In this document: positions 51,014 to 61,289 of the stretch, in pieces
Layout: each line of letters starts with the position of its first letter
Numbering within the stretch: the stretch's first letter is position 1
NCBI GenBank assembly: GCA_024138025.1
Contig: JAMXBD010000024.1
Span: 2,418,001 to 2,482,000, forward strand
Origin: Combretum micranthum
Lineage: Eukaryota; Streptophyta; Magnoliopsida; Myrtales; Combretaceae
Direction of reading: 5' to 3'
Length of the DNA: 64,000 nucleotides
Made by a program: the position numbers and the translations under genes
Notes under the pieces: generated by a model
What the model was told of the DNA's origin: nothing
Seen by the model: the letters and a program-made list of their open reading frames with translations, nothing else
Database searches by the model: none

Positions 51014-52347
51014 GGAAAATGTGGAGATAATTTGTGTAATTAAATAATGAAAACAAAATAATGGATGCATGAAGGGGTGGGCCGGCGCTATTTGGAGGGA
51101 AGAGAGGAAAATTTATTTTTTTTATTTTGTTAATTAAAAGTAAGAAATGAAAGATGTGAAATTGTATTGGAAATGAAAATGTGTAAGAAATAGGTGTATG
51201 GTTGTAAGAATAGGTTGTAAGAAAAAGTAGAGATAGATGAATAGTGTAGAATAGTAGAAAATAGTGTAATGTAAAAGTAGACATGACAATTAATACCGGT
51301 AGTAAGAAAATACGCGTATAAAAGCGATATCTGATATTTTTAGCTATCGAAAAATTACGAAATTGATATTTTTGGAAATCTTATATTTTTACGTGTCTAA
51401 CGGTATATCCGGAATATTTTTCCTATTCCGGGCTTCCGGACACGTTTTTCAAGAATCATGTCCGATCGGGTTCAAAGGACACTCGAAATTCTTCAATCTG
51501 ATATTTTTATAAAACCTATAGCTATTACGAACTATTACAACTAATTTTTCCAACTTCGTTTTCTAGGGCTTGAGAAAACGGCAATGCTGGAGTTAAACGG
51601 TTACGGTAAACTAGGGATTTGTTTGACTTAAGAATCCGTTTTACTTTCGATTAGGGTTTGGGTCTTTAATTTGGATCCAAAAAAAAAAAAATTTCGGGGA
51701 TTTACAGCTTCATTAAGGTATCTTGGTCATGTATTGGGAGCCTTAGCTTCATCAAGGCAACCTGGGACTAAGAATAGACTAGTCCCAAAAGAAAAGAAAA
51801 GAAAGAAAATTGTTTTGACTTGATATGGACAAGTCTAAGACTAGAAAGATTAGTCTTAATTAAATTGCATAAAACAAGTAAATAAATAAATTGCAAGACA
51901 TGAAAATAAATAAATAACAATGAGCTTATATGCTCTAATAAATATATATACTTAGTATACATAATATTATATAAGTTAGATTAGAGCAAAAATAATAAAA
52001 CAATAATAACAATATAACAACATAATGTTAAAAAGGAACATGAACAAAAACAAAACATGAACATATTGTTGCTTCTTTGACTCATATTGAGTCTAAGAAA
52101 CATACACTAAGCTCATACTAAGTTGTATGAACATGATGAAGAAATTTAAGTAGGATTTTACCTAAGGTTTAATGGAAGGTTTGAAAAGAGATGAATAGGG
52201 TAGTATGTTTTTGTTGCTTTTCTTGAAGAATAGAAATTGTGAGAGAGTGTTTTGAGAGAGATTCGTTGGAGAGAGGTTTTGAGAGAGTATTTTAGTAGAG
52301 TTTTGTTATGTAAAATGGATGTGTGAAAGAATGAAGGAGGAATGGGG

Positions 52348-52355
52348 TATTTATA
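52348..52355 (-). promoter_or_regulatory. TATA box of LTR A9
   Basis: TATAAATA on the minus strand, 898 bp from the LTR 5' end. Confidence 0.55.
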
Positions 52356-53254
52356 GAGTTTTTGGAGTGATGTGAATTTTGGATGAAATAATAATAAATT
52401 GAAAAAGGAATATATAATGAGAAGGGAGAGGGAGGCTGGCGCATAATAGAGGAGGAAGAGAGAGAGTTTTTGTATTTTTGTATTTTTGTAATGAAAGAAG
52501 TAACGTGTAAGGTTGGATGCGATAAAGTTGTATTGGAAATGTAAAAGTAAGAAATAGGTATGTAGGTAGTAAGAAATAGGTATATAGAAAAAGTAAAGAT
52601 AGTGAAATAGTAATGAATAGTAGGATAGTAATATGAATAGTAGACTAGACATATAAAATACTGGTAGTAATAAAAATACGTGTAAACGAGCTATATCTGT
52701 TATTTTTAGTTACCGAAAAATTTTAAACTGATATTTTGAAATCCTTGTTTAATTAAAGAGTCTTTTGGTGTTGTTGGAATATTTTTAATATTTCCAGCTC
52801 TGGGACATGCTTTTTCCAGAACTGATCTCGTTTGAGTTCGAAAGACACTCGAAATTCGCGAATCTGATATTTTTATGTTACCCTATATATTACGAACTAT
52901 ATTTTAAGTTATTAATTTAATTTCGTTTTCTAGAGTTTGAGAACGTGGAATTACTAGAGCTGAAATTGTTTAATTGTCTTGGTCTTTGTTGAACTCTTGG
53001 AAATTTCGGTTTGACTAGGGTTAGGGTTAATCCAACTTTACCCTAGAAATTAAGGGGTTTAACTTAGGGATCGATAGGGCGGATCTTTCATGTTGGATAT
53101 TCGAATTGATCGATATGAAACTTTCTTTTTGTTTTGAAAATTCTCTTATGAATCCCGTGATCGAAATTGATTAAGGTTTGGTTTCAACTTAGGTCAAACT
53201 CTAGGGTTTCGATTCAGAATTCAAAACGTTATTGAAAAATTCTGGGGCTTACAG

Positions 53255-53262
53255 TATTTATA
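53255..53262 (-). promoter_or_regulatory. TATA box of LTR A5, at the A9 insertion edge
   Basis: TATAAATA on the minus strand, 718 bp from the A5 5' end. The box is kept on this side only because the 5-bp TSD of A9 regenerates its last bases; the next base to the left of the TSD is A9 DNA. Confidence 0.6.
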
Positions 53263-53330
53263 GGAAAATGATGAGTGAATTATGTGATTAAAATAATTGC
53301 AAAAAGAAAAAAATATATGAGTGAAAAGAA

Positions 53331-53357
53331 GGGGGGGGGGGGGGGGGGGGGGGGGGG
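53331..53357. repeat. Poly-G run of 27 bases
   Basis: An unbroken run of 27 G, in the promoter-proximal G-rich tract of LTR A5, about 70 bp upstream of its TATA box. Other copies have only 5-6 G in a row at this place. The length may be inexact because such runs are hard to sequence. Confidence 0.9.
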
Positions 53358-55129
53358 ACGCCTGCCATCAAAGTGAGAGAGGGAGAGAGATTGTATTTTT
53401 TTTTTGTATTTTTGTTAATTAAGTGTAATAATATGTAAAATAGATGTGACATAAAGTTATGAAAAATGTAAAAAGTAAGGAAAATAGGTATGTAAAGTGT
53501 AAGAATAGGTGGTAGAAAAAGTAGAGATAGATGAATAGTATAGAATGGTAATGAATAGTGTATATAAAGTAGATATGAATAATAAAAATATCGGTAGTAA
53601 GAAATTCGGGGTAATGCGATATCTGTATTTTTAGTTACTAAAAAATTATAAATTGATATTTTTGAAAACCTTATATTTTTAAAAGTCTATGGTACGTCCG
53701 GAATATTTTAATTTCAAGGCATCGGGACACGTTTTTGAAAAATATATCCGTTTGGATTCAAAAACGAATTGCGATTTGACTAATATGATTTTTTAAACTC
53801 TTTTATGTTGTTCGAATTATTTTAAATATTCATCTCTTACTTACTCTCTTAGGGTTACGAACACGGGATTGCCGGACTTAACTATTAGTCTAACTAGGGT
53901 TTTGTTGACTTTAAGGTTTCTGATTGACCTTCCAATTAGGGTTTACGCTTAATCGATCGTAAAACTTTTGGGGGTTTACACGTGACATAATTTTCATTTT
54001 ATAACACAAGTATAAAATCATAAAGATAACTCATGAATTTCCTATATATATATATTATATATATCCATTTTTATCTTTTCATAGAGGTTCTACTTAAATT
54101 TCTAATTCTAGTTTATTATTCGCATAATTTTTTTCTCTGTTATAAATGTTCCAACTTAAAATGACTATAAACTTGCTCATTTTAATTTAAAATTTCGCAT
54201 ATGAGTAACGTTTTTTACTATTTAGAATGATCTATCTATTTCTCAAGTTATATTTAAATTCTACAGTCATTTAAGGGTCGAAATGAGGCGGTTTAAATAA
54301 TGTGTCCCAAACTTTCTATATTTTGTTTTTCTTACAAAATCAATGTTTTGCTCTATTTAGACACTTTAAGGCAGCATAAAAATATTTCTATCTTTAGAAA
54401 TCATTTAATATTGCTGCTGACTCATAATATATGCATGCTTAGTAATGTTGTCCCAAAATGGAAATTTTGTAGAATAATCTTCTATGAAAGTTTTTTTTTT
54501 TAAAGTTAAGTTTATGGAATTGTTATCTTTAAGTTCTTAAATAAAATTTTTATTATTAGATATCTGGTAAATGGGAACTTGAATAAAAATCATGGCTTTT
54601 ATACTTAATCCAAAAATATTGCAATTTCATAATAAGTCTTTTTAAGTAATTACTTTTCTAAAACATGAACTTCTATGTTTAGAAAGAAGATCATTCTATG
54701 TTATATTACTATGAGCAGGCTTATATTTTGGTACTTAGGAAAAATTTAGTAAAAGACTTGTTCTAAGTTTTCATTGAAAATGATTTATTCTTATATTAAA
54801 GGTCGGTTTATGGAAAAAATTTTACATAATAAAGAATTGTCAACATTTATATTTCAAGAAAATCTTATTTTGATGTTTTGTAAAGTATAGTTGAGTATCC
54901 CTCTTATTCCTTTATTCATAATAAAATATTTCCTATGTGTTGAAAATAAAGTCTTTAGGAGACATTTTGTAAAATAAGGAATTATCACTTCTTGTCTTTT
55001 AGAAGATTTTATCATGAAACATATCCATGACCATGTGTACATGAGCAAAAATATAACAATTTAAAATTAATAGTATGGACTTATACAAAAATAAAATTTA
55101 GAAATAAATAAACAATGATATAAAATAGT

Positions 55130-55520
55130 AAAACAGAAGCATGAGAGTCATAGTCATTATCAAGATTCCACGAGACTTGAAATACTCTAGTCGCTATGTA
55201 AAAAAATAGAGGAAACGTAATAAAATATGGAAGTCTTAGACTTCATCAAGGCTTCCTAAGACTTGAAATATTTCTAGTCTTATTTAAAAATAAATCAGAA
55301 TAGCAATTAAATAAATAGTGGAGTCTTAGATTTTATCAAGGCTCCATAAGACTTGAATTTCTCTAGTCTCCTTGGAAATAAATCAATAAAGTTAAGAGCA
55401 AATAAATAAAATGGAAGCCTTAGAATTTTTGAACAAGGCATTCTCGAGACTTCGATTTGGACAAGTCCTCTTTTTATTTTTGACTCGATTAAGAACAAGT
55501 CCAAGACTTCGATTATGGAA
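55130..55520 (-). repeat. Amplified stem-loop units in LTR A4
   Basis: Four or five tandem units of about 90-100 bp, each with a GTCTTAGACTTCATCAAGG-like half followed by CCTAAGACTTGAA and TCTAGTCTTA. This is the stem-loop cluster of other copies repeated in tandem. Confidence 0.65.
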
Positions 55521-57989
55521 GTCTTAAAAGCAAGTAAATAAATAAATTGCAAGAGATAAAACAAGCAAAGAAATAAACGTTAGATTAGTGAGCTTCTATG
55601 CTCAGATAGATATACATAAGTACATAAACATATTTATACATATAGATAGTTAGATTAGATGACAAAATATAACAACATCAATATGGCATTAATATGAACA
55701 TGATATTATTTAAATGAAACTCAAGGTGTTGTTTTGTATTTTCCATTCCCTAGCATATATATCATGGGGAATTTTATGGAATCTCTTGAATACATACTGT
55801 AAAACCCCGAAAACTTCCACCATATGATACAACCTAGATTAGAACTTATGGGTTGACTAGTAACCTTAAGAATTAATTAGAAACTCTAATTAGATAGATA
55901 CTTTAAATTTGATCGGTTTAGGACTCATAGATTTATAAAAGGAACTCTTTGTCCTCAAGTGATTCCAAAAACAAGATTTAGTATTCTGAGTTAATAATTC
56001 AGGTTATGATCAAAGGAAACTTCCAATCCTAAAACCCGAATCTTTGTCAAACAGACAGAATATATAGGAAAACCTAAATATGAATATCAAGTGATTATCT
56101 TAGTATTCAATAGAGCTTTGGAATTAAACCAAGGTATAGTAATGAACCTATACTTGCATTGAAACCCTAAAATTTGAGAATATTAGTTAGTAGTAAACTA
56201 CATTGATAAGATTTCATAGTGAGTATCCAAATCTAAAATGTATAACTAGTATAGCCTATATATTAGTAGCTTTATTACATAATGATTCAATAGAGTTGTA
56301 GTTGGAAAAATTGTGTTCTTAGGATAAACTGTTAAGATTATAAATCCCAATAAAAACATAAATTGATATATAACTTGAGATCTAGACTTCAAATATAGAA
56401 TTGAATCATACCAATAACAAATTAGGGTTTTCTAAAGCCTTGGAGTCTGAAATGAAAATTGACCCGAAAAGCTTTTCAAACTCAAATCGCGTGGGACAAG
56501 TTTTTCTTAAACAATTAGATACGTATTATTAAAGTTTAAATTTGTATTTTTTGTTAAACTCAACACTTCATAGGATTCATTAAAGACCTTTGTATTTATA
56601 TATTTACATATATAAGCTAAAATATATCGTAATAGTGTAATAAAATACCCGAAAACCTAACTAAATAATATTTAACTAATATATAATACACATACATAAA
56701 TTCTTAGCTTGCTGGAGACGAATTATACATATTTTGGAGGGCTGAGATCTCATTGATTTTGGTGAGCCGAATTTACTCCATTATTTGTGTAAAAGTCAAT
56801 ACAAATCTTCTCCAAAACAAATGAAAACTTGACAGATCACCTTAGCCTTAATGACAATCAAACAAAGGACCAAATGGACAACAAAACAAGAGCAATTTCG
56901 TTCAGAATGAGGAAGGAACGCGGCTGGAATGTTACACTAGGTTATATATATATATATATGCTAACGAGCTTGGTTGGACAAGTAAACGATTTCCAAATCT
57001 CCTCAAACCTTCCAGAACTCATCCATAGCTCATTAGGAATTGAACAAAGCCAGGAAATAAATTTTAAACCATCGCATCGACCCAGTTCGAAATTTCGAAC
57101 AAAAACCCTGGAAAACGCGTGAAAAACGAGCTCGAGGTAAGAGATGTTATTCCGTGAATTTTCTTTCAGTTTAAGGATTACTACTAACTCTTAGACATCT
57201 TAGGAAGCTAACAAGGTAGCTAGAAGTTTCGAATTTCATCGGAATGCCACAACGAAGGTAATCCTTCCAAACCCTACCCGAGCTTGATGATCGATTCTTG
57301 ATGAACATGTTATCTGAATTCAGTTTTTTTCTTGGATATTTAAGCTTCTAATGTTCCTAGGAGTGATTTAGATCAAAATCCCGACGTTTTAACGTCGGGA
57401 TTTGCCAGATTTTGCCGCGGCTCATCGGGGAAGACGATGAACAGTGCTCCCCCGATGAGCACGGGCTGGGTACACGGGCGTGTACACCCCGTGTACCTCT
57501 CGGCCAATTTAAAAAAAAAAAAGAAAAAGAAGAAAAGAAAAACGAATCTAAATAAATATAAATATATAATAAATATTAATATAAGTAATTCTGGAGTTTT
57601 TAATATTTTTCCTGCATTTATTCATTTTCTGGAATAGTAATAATATTTATAATAATAAATCCGAATTTATTTATTTAAATCCAAAAACAAAATTTTTTCT
57701 GACTTTATTAAATGTAGAATGTTTTAATACTTAATCTATTATTATTAATCCAAAAAGAAGTTTTTGAAATATAAATTACCTAGGTAAGTAATTTTGGATA
57801 ATAAGTTTTAATTATAATTATTAATAATCTTTTTATTATTAAAAGAATTTTTGTTAAATTTTCGAAAATATTATTAAAAATAATATGAAGGTAAGACAAA
57901 ATTACTTTAACTAAAATATAAGACCATTAGTATAATTCTTAATGTGATAAAATATAATTATTCCATCCAATTTATTTTCGGAAATTGAA

Positions 57990-58087
57990 TTATTATTATA
58001 TTTATTAATATTGTTATTATTATTTCATTATTGTTATTATTATTATTGATTATTATTACTATTGTTATTATTATATTGTTATTATTA

Positions 58088-58124
<37 letters not shown>

Positions 58125-58200
58125 GTATTATTATTGTTGTTGTTGTATTATTGATAGTATAATTATTTTAGTACTATTATTGATGTTAATTATTAATGTT
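57990..58200. repeat. (TTA)n-rich tract in B3
   Basis: Mostly TTA/ATT triplets with a pure stretch near 58090-58125. It is comparable with the tract in B1. Confidence 0.88.
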
Positions 58201-59839
58201 TTTACGATTTTCGAAAAGGGAAAATAAATTCGAAAATAGTTATTACTAAGTTAATAAATTCTTTATTAGTGAATATGTTTTCATAAAAAGATATATATGT
58301 ATAAATTATGAGTTAGTAAATATTAAGTATATACTAGAATAGCTATATGAAAACAGATAACAATGGAAATTTAAATACTCCAAATTTGTGAGCATAGAAG
58401 TATCTATAGTCTATAAGAAAAATTTATTAAGTAATTTAAAAGAAAATTGATATATTTAGGCAATAAAAATGAATTAATGAAGTTATTAACTTTTCAAATA
58501 CCCAATTGATCGATTCACATATCCAACCAGAACCAATACAATAAAACCGTGGGTGCAAAGATTTAGAACTCAAAGCTATTTCAAAAGAATTAGCTAAGAA
58601 TAAAACAAATACCCAACCCACCATTAGGACATTTAAGTATTCTTAGAAACTAAATTATATAGTCTAGGAATTTTTAATCTTTATATTGTCTATCTCAATA
58701 GGTGACTCGGGTATTGGGGAGGACCTACCTGAAGATTACTACGATTAACTAGGATGGGCAGGTGAGTGATTCAGTCTTATTACATTGGTTGTGCTTGTAC
58801 TAGTAGTGAACTTTCAATAAAAAGATAATGAAAATTGATGATCTGTTTAAATATGAAAGTTGTGGATTATATTCCATTGATTGCCATGTCACTATAAAAC
58901 AAGTGATAACACAATTGCCTGTATCTAAATAGTGTTTGTAGTATATAATGAATTGTCTGTATTGATTGATCACCCTTAAATTGACTAATAACTCCTGGTA
59001 CCATAATGAAAAATAATCATGCATTACATACTATGCATAAAAAGCATTGAGTAAGTGGTAGCCTACTACGTGTTAGATTCTCGGATCTCTGGCAATGCTT
59101 GAATTATCTAGGCCAGAGAGCTAGTAGTTAATTGCAAGATTACTTTTGTTCTGTTAATACCATAAGAACTACATGGTAAATGAAGGATGCCGCTTATGGT
59201 ATTACTTGAGAATAACTAACACTTAATGGAGTTTCTAAAGCTAAATAGGAAATAAATAATGAAACATGAAAAGTATAAAGAGATAACTAAATTGAGATTG
59301 TTATTTCCTGAAAGCTTAAGTATCTCCTGGGTAGGTGGACCATAGATTGTGATCCTTCAACCCCGATGGGAGGGCGTAAATCTTCATCCTGTTTGGATTC
59401 CGGGTTATCCAAGCTTGTAATGTTCATTTGTGTGATTGCTGCATTTCATATGATTGTTAAATAACTTGTATGTTATGTGTAATAAATTCTGGTTACTCAC
59501 TGAGCTCGTGTTTTAGCTCACACTCCCACAGTCCTTTCAGGTTCACTCTGCGACCGTGGCTCATTACTAGCAGGAGCATGGTCCCGGTAAGAGACTAGAA
59601 GCCAGAAGTTTAAAGTTTAGTATAGAATTAGAATATCTATATCTGTAGTAGTCTTATGGTGCATGTAATGTGCATTAGAATCATCAGTTAAGGTTGTAAG
59701 GAATTCTGAAGCATATGATCTGTAATATAGTAGTTGTGATAGTTGTTTACTAATTTACATCTTATGTATGTTTGTTTATTCCATCCAAGCAACTAAAAGA
59801 TCCTGTTTTTGAAAATCATGTCACTCCTAGAAGGTAACC

Positions 59840-59880
59840 TAATAATGATAATCAAGTGGTTCTTGATTATTATTACTAGA
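59840..59880 (+). other. 3'-terminal hairpin of LTR B3
   Basis: Arms AATGATAATCAAG and CTTGATTATTATT around a five-base TGGTT loop, 20 bp from the LTR end. B2 has a weaker form at the same place. Confidence 0.65.
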
Positions 59881-60114
59881 ATACCCTCGGGGCGTGACAC
59901 GTACACATTTGCATGTCACATAATATAATGTAGGGAAAGTGTGTAGAGTATTTACCTAAATGAAGGATGGAAGAAAAATTTTGGAGAGCAAAAGAGAGAG
60001 GGGCTAACATGATTTATTATTAGAGGGAGGAGAGGGAGATTTTGAGAGAGAATGGGAGAAAAGAGAGGAATGTGTTGTGAGTTATAAATTGTAAAATGAG
60101 TGAATAGATGTAGG

Positions 60115-60122
60115 TATTTATA
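60115..60122 (-). promoter_or_regulatory. TATA box of LTR A4
   Basis: TATAAATA on the minus strand, about 1160 bp from the LTR 5' end, within A4 piece 59905-61284. Confidence 0.5.
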
Positions 60123-61289
60123 GAGAAGATTTAGTGAATTTTTTGGTGTAAAAATAAATACAAAATAAACTAAAAGGGTTTGCATGGGATTGGTAGCAAC
60201 TACAACTTCCTCAGAAGGGAAGGGAAAAAAAAAAGAAAAAGAAGAAAAGAAAAGTAAATTTGATGTAATAGAGTAAGTATATGTTAACGAATATAAATTA
60301 TAAGTTATAGGTTATGTTTTCTAAGAAATATATATATAAATATATGTATAAATATAATAAGGATAAAATGGCAGCATTAAATTTATAAAAAAATAAAAGC
60401 AAATAGTAATGATATAATATCAGATAAGTTACCAGTAGTGATAAATACGTATATATAGACATCTGATATTTTTATGACCCAAAAAATTTTTATGTGATAT
60501 TTTATGAATATTTAAATCTTTTTTTAGTATAATTTGATTGCTAAAAAAATTTATCTTGTTTTATGTGTTGGTATCTGAATACGGAAATTGATTATGAAAT
60601 GATCGAATCTTTAGATATATGATCTTTTTAAGGTTTATACTATATATATGGTTCAAAATTTAAGTTCATAATATTTTAATAATTAATTTATTATTTTATG
60701 GTTTAGAAGTTGTCCAATCAAGTCTGAATTTTCTAAAGTTTGCGATTGACTCGGTTTGACTTTTAGGATTTCGGTTTCGTTTTCAAGTCTACAGTTCTAC
60801 TTATAAGATTACCGTAAAATTTTTTTTTGGGGGGGGGGGAGGGTAGGGGTGTTTCAATTATAGGAGATTATTTCTTATTATTTTATCAATAGGTATTATT
60901 TGGATACACTGCCTTGGTTTATGTGTTGATGGTTAGATAAATGAAATTGTTTTAGTGTCGGGTTTCCAAGTCAAACCATTATTGGATTTCTAATTTGTTT
61001 TTGAAGGTACACATTTTCTTAGGGTTTGGCATCTAGATTTTTATTATTTTTCTTATTTTAGTTATCAGATTTAAGGTTACTTAACTTATTTGACATTTTC
61101 TAGGGTTTTCTAGACTTGTGATTGATTTGGATGATTTTAGGATTTTTAAGGTTACTGAATTTTATCTGATCACGTTTTAAGTTTTTTAGAGTTTGATTTC
61201 AACTTGGGTTGGTTTTAGGGTTCTGTTATTTGTATTAGCTTGAGGGTTCCCATCTAAGAATACCGAGTAATCTAGGGGCTTACATCATC

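Larger units (their letters stand above)
48462..51706 (-). mobile_element. Solo LTR A10 (family A) in A9
   Basis: The + strand starts TATCATGCCCCGAAGGG (TG changed to TA) and ends CGGGGATTTACA. The flanks are GCTTC at 48457-48461 and GCTTC at 51707-51711, an exact TSD. At 3245 bp it is uninterrupted and lies at the deepest level. The TATA box is at 51006-51013 and the stem-loop cluster at 50512-50624. The 3' hairpin is at 48502-48564. Confidence 0.93.
45897..53253 (-). mobile_element. Solo LTR A9 (family A) in A5; holds A10
   Basis: The + strand starts TATCACGCCCTAAAGGG (TG changed to TA) and ends TGGGGCTTACA. The flanks are GTATT at 45892-45896 and GTATT at 53254-53258, an exact TSD. The target is the TATA region of A5. 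The net length is about 4.1 kb (45897-48461 and 51712-53253). The TATA box is at 52348-52355 and the stem-loop cluster at about 51715-51860, with a partial duplication of the first loop next to the A10 insertion. Confidence 0.92.
29414..53980 (-). mobile_element. Solo LTR A5 (family A) in A4; holds B2, A6, A8 and A9
   Basis: The + strand starts TGTTACGCCACAAAGGG and ends GGGGGTTTACA. The flanks CGCGA (29409-29413) and CGTGA (53981-53985) form a TSD with one C-to-T change. The net length is about 3.54 kb in five pieces: 29414-30153, 33624-33744, 40403-42075, 45615-45896 and 53259-53980. Four independent insertions hit it. Its TATA box is split from the rest of the LTR by A9. A 27-base G run lies upstream of the TATA box. 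Confidence 0.9.
55798..59899 (+). mobile_element. Solo LTR B3 (family B) in A4
   Basis: It starts TGTAAAACCCCGAAAAC and ends CTCGGGGCGTGACA. The flanks CATAC (55793-55797) and CGTAC (59900-59904) form a TSD with one transition. The middle matches B2 and B1, with CACTGAGCTCGTG and CCTTTCAGGTTCACTCT at about 59497-59550. A GC-rich island lies at about 57380-57505 and a TTA tract at 57990-58200. A long hairpin sits just before the 3' end (about 59840-59880). At 4102 bp it has no coding interior. Confidence 0.9.
28452..61284 (-). mobile_element. Solo LTR A4 (family A), splits the LINE; holds A5 and B3
   Basis: The + strand starts TGTCATGCTCTGAAGG and ends TAGGGGCTTACA. The flanks are TCATC at 28447-28451 and TCATC at 61285-61289, an exact TSD, and the LINE reading resumes at once on the right. 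The net length is about 4.15 kb, in three pieces: 28452-29413, 53986-55797 and 59905-61284. The TATA box at 60115-60122 is about 1160 bp from the 5' end, farther than in other copies. The stem-loop cluster is enlarged into a tandem array at 55130-55520. It is the outermost and so the oldest LTR insertion of the right block. Confidence 0.92.

Noticed and set aside
52158..52652. A 164-codon minus-strand ORF, with look-alikes in other copies (22397-22684, 35228-35575, 51009-51284) that share an LHY.LLFYTI-like start
   Set aside because: These frames run through the U3 promoter, across the TATA box, of family A LTRs. The shared residues follow from shared pyrimidine-rich DNA lacking stops. There is no domain, and the lengths differ between copies. 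A Ka/Ks test on many copies would settle it.
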